Source of the DNA: a virus
IMG/VR virus record: IMGVR_UViG_3300042893_001634
Location: 1 to 20,157 of that record
DNA: 20,157 bases
Reading direction: 5' to 3' (one strand)
Numbering within the stretch: position 1 is the stretch's first letter; each line of letters begins with the position of its first letter. Made by a program: the position numbers and the translations under genes. Shown here piece by piece: positions 6,357 to 13,847 of the stretch. The notes beneath the pieces were generated by a model that saw only the letters and a list, made by a program, of their open reading frames with translations, had not been told where the DNA came from and did no database searches.

Positions 6357-7361
6357 ATGTCTAAAAAGTTTGAACAACTATTAGATTATCTTGTCAACGA
6401 AGAGATGGATAAGGCAAATGAATTATTCCATGAAATCGTTGTAGAGAAGTCTAGAGAAATCTATGAAACCATGATTGCCGAAGAGGCAGAAGAAGAGTCA
6501 GTTGAAGAATCTGATGATGATGATGCTGAGGAATCAGTAGAAGAATCTGATGACGATGAAGCTGAAGAATCTGTAGAAGAAGGTTTTGGCGCAGATGATG
6601 AAACATCTATGTCAATTGGTGGTAATAACGACCAAACTGATAGTATGATGCATGCCGTTAGCGGCGATGATGAGTCAGAAATGCCAAGTGACGAAGGTGG
6701 AGTTTCCGCCGGTGAAGAACAAATCCTCGATGTTCTACAGCAATTAAAAGCAGAATTTGATTCTATCGTCAATGGCGGTAGTGACACTGATTCAGAAGAT
6801 GAGCCAGAAAATGAGCCAGCAGAGCCAAGTTTTGGCGATGATGATGACACATCCGATGACGACGAAGATGAGCCAGAAGAAAAAGAAGAAAGCATGGGAA
6901 TGCCAATGCGTGAATATGTTGAAACCGTAGGCACAAACTGGGATAAAGGTTCCATGAAAGCACAAGGTCAATACGTTGGTGCAGGTTCAGGTGAAAAAGA
7001 TGGCGCTCCTCAAGAAGGTCGTAGTCCAATTAGCTCCGGAAAAGGCAAGCCAACAACTGGTGCCAATGCTGGAAATATCCTAAGTGGCAAAGGTACTGAT
7101 TCAAGTAGCAACACAGGAACTAGTCCAAACGGCAAAACTGGCGGATTAGTCGGTGGCGTTAAAGGTAAGTTTACTGGCAACGGTACACATAATGTTGACG
7201 GTGTTAAGTCTGGTATTAAGACAGTTTCCAAGCAAGGCGCTGGCTACCCAGGCAATAACAAAACTCCAGGTCCAGTAGGTTCTGGTACTGGTGATAAAGC
7301 TGGTCAAACTGGCGACACTGGTGGTAAGAAGCAATTCCTGCCACAGTTTGGTAAAAAGTAA
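6357..7361 (+). CDS. 67: gp67-like prohead core protein with a very long extension
   Basis: A 334-residue protein. I chose the ATG at 6357 (AAGGAG at 6343-6348, good spacing) over an in-frame TTG at 6327. The first ~40 residues (FEQLLDYLVNEEMDKANELF, then VEKSREIYETM) and the acidic run that follows resemble T4 gp67, an 80-residue internal prohead core protein that is cleaved by gp21. Here the acidic part carries 12-residue repeats (ESVEESDDDDAE type, 6495-6581). It is followed by further Asp/Glu-rich stretches to about residue 185, then a Gly/Ser/Thr/Lys-rich, low-complexity basic half ending FLPQFGKK. The halves have opposite charge. It lies directly upstream of the protease gene, as in T4. 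The N-terminal assignment is fairly good; the role of the extension is unknown. Confidence 0.78.
   Translation: MSKKFEQLLDYLVNEEMDKANELFHEIVVEKSREIYETMIAEEAEEESVEESDDDDAEESVEESDDDEAEESVEEGFGADDETSMSIGGNNDQTDSMMHAVSGDDESEMPSDEGGVSAGEEQILDVLQQLKAEFDSIVNGGSDTDSEDEPENEPAEPSFGDDDDTSDDDEDEPEEKEESMGMPMREYVETVGTNWDKGSMKAQGQYVGAGSGEKDGAPQEGRSPISSGKGKPTTGANAGNILSGKGTDSSSNTGTSPNGKTGGLVGGVKGKFTGNGTHNVDGVKSGIKTVSKQGAGYPGNNKTPGPVGSGTGDKAGQTGDTGGKKQFLPQFGKK
6495..6581 (+). repeat. 36-bp tandem coding repeat, acidic 12-residue units
   Basis: Two full copies (6495-6530, 6531-6566) and a partial third (6567-6581) encode ESVEESDDD(D/E)AE. Synonymous differences (gtt/gta, tct/tca, gat/gac) show that the copies are not recent identical duplications. 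Confidence 0.8.
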
Positions 7362-7374
7362 TCAGAGAAACTAG

Positions 7375-8004
7375 ATGAAACTATCTTATCTAAGAGAACA
7401 TTTAAGTTTTGATCAGGCAGGAGTTGTATTAGAGTCTGACGATAAGGATGGCAAAAACCTTTACCTAAAAGGCATTGCTATTCAAGGCGGCATTCGAAAT
7501 CAAAACCAGCGGGTTTATCCAGTACGAGAAATCGAGAATGCTGTTAAGACTCTCAACGATCAAATACAAAATGGTTATTCTGTATTAGGTGAGGTAGATC
7601 ATCCAGATGATCTAAAAGTGAATTTAGACCGGGTCAGTCACATGATAACAAACATGTGGATGGAAGGTCCAAACGGTTACGGAAAGATGAAAATCCTTCC
7701 TACACCAATGGGTAATCTAATTCGTACTATGCTTGAAAGCGGCGTAAAACTTGGCGTAAGTAGCAGAGGTAGCGGAAACGTTAATGATGCAACCGGCGAA
7801 GTAGCAGAATTTGAGATTATTACTGTAGATATAGTTGCCCAGCCTTCGGCGCCAGGAGCTTATCCAACACCGGTTTACGAACATCTTTTGAATGCAAGAG
7901 GTGGTAGTAGAGCGTTTAGGGTGGCGCAAGAAGTAGAACAAGATCCCAAAGCACAAAAGCATCTCCGCGAGGCGATGCTTAACATAATAAACGGTTTGAA
8001 ATAA
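7375..8004 (+). CDS. 21: Prohead core serine protease gp21
   Basis: A 209-residue T4-type prohead protease (peptidase family S77; T4 gp21 is about 212 residues), which cleaves core, scaffold and capsid precursors after I/L-x-E motifs. Visible features are the NQNQRVYP motif (about 42-49), the probable catalytic histidine in GEVDHP (His76), the probable nucleophile in GVSSRG (Ser129 or Ser130), and VDIVAQPSAPGA, whose Asp152 is a candidate third residue. The C-terminal ~40 residues are charged and helical and may be removed by self-cleavage, by analogy with T4. It follows the gp67-like stop by 13 nt and precedes gp22, the standard order. Confidence 0.95.
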   Translation: MKLSYLREHLSFDQAGVVLESDDKDGKNLYLKGIAIQGGIRNQNQRVYPVREIENAVKTLNDQIQNGYSVLGEVDHPDDLKVNLDRVSHMITNMWMEGPNGYGKMKILPTPMGNLIRTMLESGVKLGVSSRGSGNVNDATGEVAEFEIITVDIVAQPSAPGAYPTPVYEHLLNARGGSRAFRVAQEVEQDPKAQKHLREAMLNIINGLK

Positions 8005-8021
8005 CCGGATAGGAGAAAGTG

Positions 8022-9107
8022 ATGTTGGACGCATTCAAACAATTAGTTGAAAGTGGTGTAATGACAGAAGAAACACAATCTGTCATCGAAGCCGCTTTCT
8101 CTAAAAAAATAGAAGAGAATCGCGACCAAGTCACCGCACAACTTCGTGAAGAATTCGCACAAAAGTATACTCATGACAAAACTGTTATGGTAGAAGCGAT
8201 CGACAAGATGTTGAGCGAGCGATTGGCCGCAGAAATGGCTGAACTAGTAGAAGATAAAAAAGCATTAGCGGAAGCTAAAGTTGCTTATCAACACAAAATG
8301 ACTTCCGATGCGAAAGTATTAGAATCATTTGTACTAGGACAGTTAGGAAAAGAATTGGTAGAGTTCCAAAACGATCGTCAGAAAGTTACGGAAAACTTCC
8401 ACAAACTTGAGCAGTTCGTAGTACACGCACTGGCCAAGGAAATCAACGAGTTTGCTGTTGACAAACGTGATCTAGCTGAAACGAAAGTTAAGTTAGTACG
8501 TGAAGCAAAAAGCAAGTTTGAAGAAATCAAGAGTAAATTCATACAACGTAGCGCCGCAGTTGTTCAAGAAGCAGTTACTACTAAATTAACATCTGAAATC
8601 AAGCAATTGAAAGAAGATATTGATAGTGCCCGCGAGAACAGTTTTGGTCGTCGTTTATTTGAAGCATTTGCACAAGAATATTCTGGTTCATATCTAAACG
8701 AAAAATCTGAGACAAGTAAATTGTTAAGGGTTATTGAAAAGAAAGAACAAGAGTTAGCTGAAGCAAAAAGTGCTATTTCACAAAAAGACACTATCGTTGA
8801 ATCTAAGGACCGCGAAATTCGTATTACTAAAGATTTAATGGAGCGTAAAGCTGTGATGAGCGAAATGTTAGCACCATTGAGTGCTGACAAAAGAGAAGTC
8901 ATGCAATCGTTGTTAGAAAGTGTAAAAACTTCTAAACTACGTGATGCATATGACAAATACCTACCAGCAGTTATCGAAGGCGAGAAGAGAAAAGTAACGA
9001 AAGTTGCTTTAACAGAAAGCACAGCAGTTACTGGCGACAAAGAGAGCAAGCCAGAGGTAGGCTTAGATAATATTTTGGACATCCGCAAGTTGGCGGGTCT
9101 AAAATAA
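8022..9107 (+). CDS. 22: Prohead scaffold (core) protein gp22
   Basis: A 361-residue, highly charged, almost entirely helical protein (Lys/Glu/Ala/Gln-rich heptads over about 25-300), as expected for the T4-type internal scaffold that is degraded by gp21 during head maturation. T4 gp22 is about 269 residues, so this version is longer. Many L/I-x-E or V-x-E tripeptides provide possible cleavage sites. A compact C-terminal end (GLDNILDIRKLAGL) is typical of the part that meets the capsid protein. The ATG at 8022 has AGGAG six bases upstream; a GTG one codon earlier is too close to that site. It lies between the protease and capsid genes, which confirms the identity. Confidence 0.9.
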   Translation: MLDAFKQLVESGVMTEETQSVIEAAFSKKIEENRDQVTAQLREEFAQKYTHDKTVMVEAIDKMLSERLAAEMAELVEDKKALAEAKVAYQHKMTSDAKVLESFVLGQLGKELVEFQNDRQKVTENFHKLEQFVVHALAKEINEFAVDKRDLAETKVKLVREAKSKFEEIKSKFIQRSAAVVQEAVTTKLTSEIKQLKEDIDSARENSFGRRLFEAFAQEYSGSYLNEKSETSKLLRVIEKKEQELAEAKSAISQKDTIVESKDREIRITKDLMERKAVMSEMLAPLSADKREVMQSLLESVKTSKLRDAYDKYLPAVIEGEKRKVTKVALTESTAVTGDKESKPEVGLDNILDIRKLAGLK

Positions 9108-9132
9108 TTTTTAATTCAAGGAGACAATAAAA

Positions 9133-10314
9133 ATGTCACAACTATTAAATGAAAGATGGTCCGAGACCAAAGAAGCTCTGCTTGAAGGCCTATCAGGTGT
9201 ACGCAAGTCGAGCATGGCTGTATGTTTAGAAAACACACGCAGGTATTTAGGTGAAAGTGCTACAGCAGGTGCAACATCCGCTGGTAACATTGCTACCTTA
9301 AACCGTGTTATTCTTCCAGTAATTCGTCGTGTTATGCCGACAGTTATTGCAAATGAAATCATTGGTGTTCAACCAATGACTGGCCCAGTTGGCCAAATCC
9401 ACACTCTACGTGTTCGCTATGCAGACACAAGTGCTGGCGATGGTATTGTTGCAGGTGATGAGGCACTAAGCCCGTTCAATATTGCGGCTGCTTACTCCGG
9501 TAACGGTGTTGACGCTACTCCTAAAGCTACTAATACAGCAGTTTTAGAAGGTCAACCAGGTAAGCGTATGAGCATTCAAATCTTGAAAGCACCAGTTGAA
9601 GCTAAAAGCCGTAAACTAAGTGCTCGCTGGACATTTGAAGCCGCTCAAGATGCACAAGCCCAACAAGGTATTGACATCGAAGCTGAAATCATGGCTGCTC
9701 TAGCACAAGAAATTACAGCTGAAATTGACCAAGAGATTCTACAATCTCTACGTGCTCTAGCAAGTGTTGAACAAACATATGACCAGTCTTTAGTTTCTGG
9801 TACAGCTACGTTCGTAGGTGACGAGCATGCCGCTCTAGCTATCCAAATCAACCGTGTTGCTAACTTAATTGCTCAGCGTACACGTCGTGGTGCGGCTAAC
9901 TGGGCTGTAGTTTCTAACCAAGCGTTGACAATTCTACAAAGTGCTACAACTTCTGCGTTTGCAAGAACAACAGAAGGTACATTCGAAGCTCCTACAAACA
10001 CCAAGTTTGTTGGTACATTGAATGGCGCAATGAGAATTTATGTTGATGCATATAAGACTGATACAGATGACAACAACCAAGTGTTAGTTGGATACAAAGG
10101 TACTAGCGAGGCAGATGCTGCCGCGTTCTACTGCCCTTACATTCCTCTAATGAGTTCTGGTGTTGTTCTAGATCCTAACACCTTTGAACCAGTTGTTGGC
10201 TTCCTAACACGTTACGGCTATGTTGAATTAAACAACACAGCAAGTAGCTTAGGTAATGCTGCCGACTACCTAGGTAAGGTTGCGATCACTTCCGCTACAG
10301 TAAGCTTCAAGTAA
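9133..10314 (+). CDS. 23: Major capsid protein gp23
   Basis: A 393-residue T4-type major capsid protein that forms the hexamers of the head. Signature blocks are VILPVIRRVMPTVIANEIIG, GPVGQIHTLRVRY, ARWTFEAAQDAQAQQGIDIE, EITAEIDQEILQSL and AQRTRRGAANWAVVSNQALT, and the C-terminal VGFLTRYGYVELN. T4 gp23 is 521 residues; this is a short form. The propeptide end is probably at LGE-SATAG, after Glu41, matching the gp21 L-x-E rule, which would leave a mature protein of about 352 residues. AAGGAG precedes the ATG. The codons used are richer in C-ending choices than those of the neighbours, as expected for the most abundant virion protein. A strong terminator follows immediately. Confidence 0.96.
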   Translation: MSQLLNERWSETKEALLEGLSGVRKSSMAVCLENTRRYLGESATAGATSAGNIATLNRVILPVIRRVMPTVIANEIIGVQPMTGPVGQIHTLRVRYADTSAGDGIVAGDEALSPFNIAAAYSGNGVDATPKATNTAVLEGQPGKRMSIQILKAPVEAKSRKLSARWTFEAAQDAQAQQGIDIEAEIMAALAQEITAEIDQEILQSLRALASVEQTYDQSLVSGTATFVGDEHAALAIQINRVANLIAQRTRRGAANWAVVSNQALTILQSATTSAFARTTEGTFEAPTNTKFVGTLNGAMRIYVDAYKTDTDDNNQVLVGYKGTSEADAAAFYCPYIPLMSSGVVLDPNTFEPVVGFLTRYGYVELNNTASSLGNAADYLGKVAITSATVSFK

Positions 10315-10340
10315 TCCGTTACTTGGCTTTACAAGCAATA

Positions 10341-10366
10341 AAAACGCCCTTCGGGGCGTTTTTTAT
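10341..10366 (+). terminator. Rho-independent terminator after gp23
   Basis: A perfect 9-bp stem AAAACGCCC / GGGCGTTTT with a TTCG tetraloop is followed by a T-rich run. It lies 27 nt after the gp23 stop and just before the late promoter at 10376. Confidence 0.92.
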
Positions 10367-10375
10367 TAGCCCCAC

Positions 10376-10383
10376 TATAAATA
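10376..10383 (+). promoter_or_regulatory. Consensus T4 late promoter TATAAATA
   Basis: An exact TATAAATA. The predicted start is near 10389, giving a 65-nt leader that contains a small hairpin (GCGG / CCGC, 10402-10415) and AAGGAG before the ATG at 10454. The hairpin near the 5' end could stabilise the mRNA; that is inference. Confidence 0.82.
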
Positions 10384-10453
10384 AGGTATCTAGATTATTA
10401 TGCGGCACCCACCGCGTAGGGCCTAGAACGCTCATAATTCAAAGGAGAAAAAA

Positions 10454-11395
10454 ATGGGACGTCCAATTAAAAAGACATATTTTGGTAATACAAACGTAGG
10501 ATCTGCAAATACAACCGCAGATAACGGTATTGGTGGTGAAGGCGTTGCTAGCATTGCCTTTACTACCACTGGTACATTGTATTCAGCTGGCGCAGTAACC
10601 CTGTTTACCGCACCACAATTATTAGGTGGTGTTAGACCATCTACTACAATAACACGTAATAGTGCAGGTAGTATTGCTACTATCAGCATTACAGATGCAG
10701 GTTCTGGTTATACAACTGCTCCAACATTATCTATTACAACTGCAACTGCTGTTTCTACAGCCGCTACAGGTACTATTAGTCAGTCAGTAGTTTATGTTAC
10801 GACTGCAACAGGAATTTTTGCTGGTATGAGAGCAATAGGTAATGGCATTAATGCCGGTGCAACTTATGTTACATCGGTAGTTGGTAATACCGTTAACTTA
10901 TCTGCCGCAAACGCAGGAGCAGTAACTACAGCTAATTATATATTATTCCAAGACGTTGGTTCTGGATTTAGTGCTGGCACCATAACATTGGGAAATACTC
11001 AACAAAATGCTATTTTGTTTACATCATGGGTTCCTACAGCAAGCAACGGAACAGCTAACAGCGGTGGTAGTGCCATCACTGGCGGCGACATTGTTAAACA
11101 GACTGGTTCACGTAGATACTATGTTAAAACAACTCAAGGTTACGGTGTTTGCTCACTGACTACTGGAACTGTTACAATCGGTAAAATAGAAATGACAGCA
11201 ACTGATTGGTATGGTAACATATACAATATTGCAAGACTACAACAACGTAAATTAACTGTATGGCGCAAAACTCAAAGCGGTTCAAGCCCATGGGTATATG
11301 CTAGCGGTGATGTTGCAAGATGGTTACGTGATACAGCGTCAACTGGCACTGATAAGACCTTAGTAACTACACACGTTCAACTAGTTACAAGTTAA
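10454..11395 (+). CDS. Abundant-type virion structural protein (GRP-x-K-K-x-(F)G start), function unknown
   Basis: A 313-residue, beta-rich protein of Ser/Thr/Gly/Ala composition with almost no helix-forming stretches. It begins MGRPIKKTYFGN, a start I associate with structural proteins of marine T4-like phages. It contains ITDAGSGYTTAPTLSIT (about 76-92), two internal beta modules, and a C-terminal domain around GDIVKQTGSRRYYVKTTQGY and later RQKLTVW-like strands. It is monocistronic: its own consensus late promoter and strong Shine-Dalgarno lie upstream and its own terminator downstream, which suggests high, independent expression. T4 gene 24 occupies this place in T4, but this protein does not resemble gp24. 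A head decoration or surface protein is the best guess. Confidence 0.75.
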   Translation: MGRPIKKTYFGNTNVGSANTTADNGIGGEGVASIAFTTTGTLYSAGAVTLFTAPQLLGGVRPSTTITRNSAGSIATISITDAGSGYTTAPTLSITTATAVSTAATGTISQSVVYVTTATGIFAGMRAIGNGINAGATYVTSVVGNTVNLSAANAGAVTTANYILFQDVGSGFSAGTITLGNTQQNAILFTSWVPTASNGTANSGGSAITGGDIVKQTGSRRYYVKTTQGYGVCSLTTGTVTIGKIEMTATDWYGNIYNIARLQQRKLTVWRKTQSGSSPWVYASGDVARWLRDTASTGTDKTLVTTHVQLVTS

Positions 11396-11410
11396 AATTA
11401 ACTGTACTCA

Positions 11411-11438
11411 AAATAGGCTCTACGGAGCCTATTTTTTT
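11411..11438 (+). terminator. Rho-independent terminator after the GRP-type structural gene
   Basis: A 10-bp perfect stem AAATAGGCTC / GAGCCTATTT with a TACG loop and a T run (11432-11438), 15 nt after the stop codon. Confidence 0.92.
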
Positions 11439-11439
11439 A

Positions 11440-11447
11440 GGTAAATA
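11440..11447 (+). promoter_or_regulatory. Late promoter GGTAAATA placed for a leaderless transcript
   Basis: It follows the terminator directly. GGTAAATA plus five bases leads straight into the ATG at 11453, so the predicted +1 is the A of the start codon. It is identical in core and spacing to the site at 5912, and again no Shine-Dalgarno is present. Confidence 0.6.
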
Positions 11448-11452
11448 TCTGC

Positions 11453-12154
11453 ATGCCTACTTTATGGACTTATCCCACCTCTGTAACTCAGTTTTCAGAC
11501 TCTCCGTCGCCTAATTATATTTTGTGGAAAAATCAATATTTGACCTACGCAAAAAATGATGACGGCAGTCGAGTTAGTACCGTTGCTCCGTTACATCATA
11601 CTCCGAATAGTTTTTCTGGAGATCGAATTATGAAGACTTGGTACTTAAAACTATCTGGGTATAAACTTAATGTTTTAAGACCCCTTGCAGGATTGCAATT
11701 AAAACTTCATTCGGACAGAAGCGGAAGAATTATTGAAGAGACTGTACAATTCATGTATCAAAATAATTTTGTAGGTGAAAATAAAGCAAATAGAGATATT
11801 TCTCAAATAAAATATTTCGGCGGAAAAGATACATGGGGATTTTTACCAGTTAGTGATACTACATCTACATTGACAATATTAAACAGTTCAACATTTGCTG
11901 TGGCCGTTAGATTCCAAAGTCATCCAGAATGGCCGCATCGAGAATCTCCAATGGTAGAATATGTTGCTATTAGAGGAATCTATACAACAGATATAATTGA
12001 TACAAGAATTAAACCCCTTGGAGTTGCATGGAAAAATGAAGAAGAAATAAGTGACACAGCAGGAGAAGACGGTTTAAAACAGACCAAAAACACCGGAAGC
12101 ACTCGAGGTGCTATTGGCGGTGTTTCTACACTCACAGGCGACAGAACTGATTAA
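11453..12154 (+). CDS. Virion/fibre protein, N-terminal part before an in-frame TAA
   Basis: 233 residues from the ATG at 11453 to the TAA at 12152. The protein is beta-rich with many aromatic residues (LWTYPTSVTQFSDSPSPNYI, TWYLKLSGYKLNVLRPL, YFGGKDTWGFLPVSDT, VRFQSHPEWPHRESPMVEY) and ends in a polar linker. I do not recognise the domain. The same reading frame continues without another stop for 99 sense codons, through a collagen-like Gly-x-x segment and a fibre-tip-like domain. The gene is therefore best read as one fibre protein of about 333 residues interrupted by a TAA, whether by mutation, strain variation, sequencing error or readthrough. Truncation here would leave a complete N-terminal domain without its stalk. 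No Shine-Dalgarno precedes the start; the promoter abuts it. Confidence 0.75.
   Translation: MPTLWTYPTSVTQFSDSPSPNYILWKNQYLTYAKNDDGSRVSTVAPLHHTPNSFSGDRIMKTWYLKLSGYKLNVLRPLAGLQLKLHSDRSGRIIEETVQFMYQNNFVGENKANRDISQIKYFGGKDTWGFLPVSDTTSTLTILNSSTFAVAVRFQSHPEWPHRESPMVEYVAIRGIYTTDIIDTRIKPLGVAWKNEEEISDTAGEDGLKQTKNTGSTRGAIGGVSTLTGDRTD
12152..12154 (+). other. In-frame TAA separating the head and collagen-like part of a fibre gene
   Basis: The reading is RTD-TAA-KDPTGGPGYVGS. The sequence on both sides is coding-like, the same frame continues for 99 sense codons, and no Shine-Dalgarno or good start follows the stop. The residue replaced cannot be inferred because there is no internal repeat to compare with. 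Confidence 0.7.
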
Positions 12155-12454
12155 AAAGATCCCACTGGCGGACCGGGATATGTTGGAAGTTATCAGTTGT
12201 TTATTGGCAGTCAAGGTGGTGGACAAGGTTTTACAGGTAGTCAAGGTGTACCGGGTGTGGATGTAGATCCGATACCACCTCCAGGATATGTCGGAAGCGT
12301 ATTCAGCTTATTCCAGACTTTTGTATCTTTCCCAACCGTAGCAAGTCTGCCAATTGTTGGCTCGTTTGGAATTGGATATATGATTCAATCAGACGGTTCT
12401 ATAAGATACTGGGATCCTAATTATAACGGGTATTTGTACCTGGCTAGATATTGA
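12155..12454 (+). CDS. Collagen-like linker and tip of the same fibre protein, downstream of the in-frame TAA
   Basis: In the same frame directly after the TAA, 99 residues read GGPGYVGSYQ, GSQGGGQGFTGSQGVPGVD and PPPGYVGSVF, which are Gly-x-x collagen-like repeats typical of aquatic T4-like fibre proteins. A small domain follows (VSFPTVASLPIVGSFGIGY, then SDGSIRYWDPNYNGYLYLAR) resembling C-terminal ends of such proteins. A TTG at 12197 is the nearest possible independent start, but it cuts the Gly-rich segment and has no Shine-Dalgarno, so I treat this as a continuation and not a separate gene. It ends at TGA 12452-12454, overlapping the promoter at 12453. Confidence 0.6.
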   Translation, partial: KDPTGGPGYVGSYQLFIGSQGGGQGFTGSQGVPGVDVDPIPPPGYVGSVFSLFQTFVSFPTVASLPIVGSFGIGYMIQSDGSIRYWDPNYNGYLYLARY

Positions 12455-12460
12455 TAAATA
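12453..12460 (+). promoter_or_regulatory. Late promoter GATAAATA for the second fibre unit
   Basis: GATAAATA begins inside the TGA stop of the preceding frame. The predicted start is near 12466, leaving a leader of only about 13 nt that still holds AAGGAAA before the ATG at 12479. Confidence 0.6.
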
Positions 12461-12478
12461 TTGAAAAGGAAACAGTAA

Positions 12479-13501
12479 ATGGGAACCTCAAGTATAGTTC
12501 GAACCCCCGGTGATTATGTAATATTTGCCCCCAATGGCGGAGTAGTTATTGACGTAAGTAATCCGACTACCACTATTAGGCCGCCTAATACTGGAACAGT
12601 AACTATCTACGGCAACTTAGATGTAATTGGCGGAACTACATTTATTGAAACAACCAACACTAATATTACAGATAATATTCTTGTTTTAAATAACGGAGAA
12701 ACTGCTAATTCTGTAAGTTTAGGTACTGCTGGATTATTAATATCTAGATCTGTTGATGCTAATACAGGTAGCGCGGCCACCTTTCTTTTTAATGATACCC
12801 AATATTGGCAATATGATAATATTACTAGTACTAGAGGTATTTGGGAAGTAAGTGTCGGTGACGGCGTAGGCCCTAAACCCAGTGCTATTAGAATTAGTGC
12901 AATTAGGATAGGAGGTCAGCAAAACTTCTTAAACTTGTTTGGTCAAGATAACCCTAACGCAATGTTAAATGTTAGAGGTACGTTGGATTACGAAACAAGA
13001 GTATCCGACGATGATGATATTCCTAATAAAAAATATGTAGACGATAGATTTTATACTGGAAACGAAACAACTAAAAAACTTCAAGTCGGTAACTCATTTG
13101 TAAAAATTAATGATAATAGTGTAGGTATTTCAGATCCTTACTTTGCTCAAACAAATAAAATATTTGCAGCCTTAGGCACATCTACTAATATTGTTTTTAA
13201 ATTAGAAGATACTACGGCACTTATTCAAGGTATAACAATTGTTGATACTGTAATTAATGTTAATGAAAGCAGGGCTAGTCCCGACCTAACACTGACTCCT
13301 GCTTCTACAGGTACGGTACAAATAACATCTAGTGTTAGCTTAACCAATGTTAATAAACCTAAACCTATTAGGTCGTCTACTCAAGTTTACAGTACATCTA
13401 CTGTAGGCGGAGGCGGTACTGGGTTATATTATGTAAATACAAATAACGCTGACGAATTAGTAAGCCGTAAACGGTCTATTATCTACGGAATAATTTTTTA
13501 A
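12479..13501 (+). CDS. Tail-fibre-like virion protein
   Basis: A 340-residue beta-rich protein. It begins with a repeat-like segment (GDYVIFAPNGGVVIDVSNPT). It then has VTIYGNLDVIGGTTFIETTN followed by TNITDNILVLNNGE (about 40-75), a motif common in T4-like long fibre and structural proteins. A charged NKKYVDDRFY motif at about 181-190 often marks a short helical linker in fibre proteins. The C-terminal half is again Thr/Val/Ser-rich beta sequence with a Gly-rich hinge (TVGGGGTGLYYVN). There is no enzymatic motif. It probably forms a trimeric fibre or attaches to one. It starts a group with the two small genes that follow (11-nt gap, then ATGA overlap). Confidence 0.7.
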   Translation: MGTSSIVRTPGDYVIFAPNGGVVIDVSNPTTTIRPPNTGTVTIYGNLDVIGGTTFIETTNTNITDNILVLNNGETANSVSLGTAGLLISRSVDANTGSAATFLFNDTQYWQYDNITSTRGIWEVSVGDGVGPKPSAIRISAIRIGGQQNFLNLFGQDNPNAMLNVRGTLDYETRVSDDDDIPNKKYVDDRFYTGNETTKKLQVGNSFVKINDNSVGISDPYFAQTNKIFAALGTSTNIVFKLEDTTALIQGITIVDTVINVNESRASPDLTLTPASTGTVQITSSVSLTNVNKPKPIRSSTQVYSTSTVGGGGTGLYYVNTNNADELVSRKRSIIYGIIF

Positions 13502-13511
13502 GGTTTAGAAA

Positions 13512-13847
13512 ATGGCAATTACAACCAAATTGATAACACAACAAGCCTCAGTGAGCTTATTCACTGCGTCAACTGGCACAGAACATGCAATTACCACTAT
13601 GATTTTTTGTAACACAGATGTTGTTACCGATGCATATTTAGATGTATGGGTTGTACCTTTTGGCGGCGTACCAAACGATCCAACTAATCAGATTTTAAAA
13701 TCTGTGTTTATTCCTGCGTCAGAAACATTTGTTTTAGAAAATGAAAAAATAATATTAGGAAGTCAAGATGCTGTGTGGGCACAATCACAACCAGCAGGTA
13801 CAAATAATTTAATTTCTTCTCTTGTAAGTACTGTTATTATATCATGA
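13512..13847 (+). CDS. Small beta-sandwich-like virion protein
   Basis: 111 residues with alternating polar/hydrophobic strands (KLITQQASVSLFTASTGTEH, AITTMIFCNTDV, AYLDVWVVPFGG, SVFIPASETFVLENEKIIL, DAVWAQSQPAG). The PFGG...ILKSVFIPASET...E pattern resembles small accessory structural proteins found near fibre genes in many tailed phages; no specific function is known to me. Its TGA overlaps the next ATG (ATGA, 13844-13847), so the two are probably translationally coupled and made in equal amounts. Confidence 0.7.
   Translation: MAITTKLITQQASVSLFTASTGTEHAITTMIFCNTDVVTDAYLDVWVVPFGGVPNDPTNQILKSVFIPASETFVLENEKIILGSQDAVWAQSQPAGTNNLISSLVSTVIIS

Noticed and set aside
6461-6955. Minus-strand 164-codon serine-rich open frame
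   Set aside because: It is the antisense shadow of the Asp/Glu-rich repeats; serine codons result from GAT/GAA/GAG complements.
8564-9088. Minus-strand 174-codon open frame
   Set aside because: It overlaps gp22 completely, has no ribosome binding site or promoter, and has low-quality hydrophobic/serine shadow composition.
10400-10426. Eight-codon frame in the leader of the gene at 10454
   Set aside because: It is very short, has no ribosome binding site, and is explained by a GC-rich hairpin; chance is likely.
12197-12454. Independent gene starting at TTG 12197
   Set aside because: There is no Shine-Dalgarno, and the start cuts a Gly-x-x segment that begins upstream in the same frame; it is better read as a continuation of the gene at 11453.
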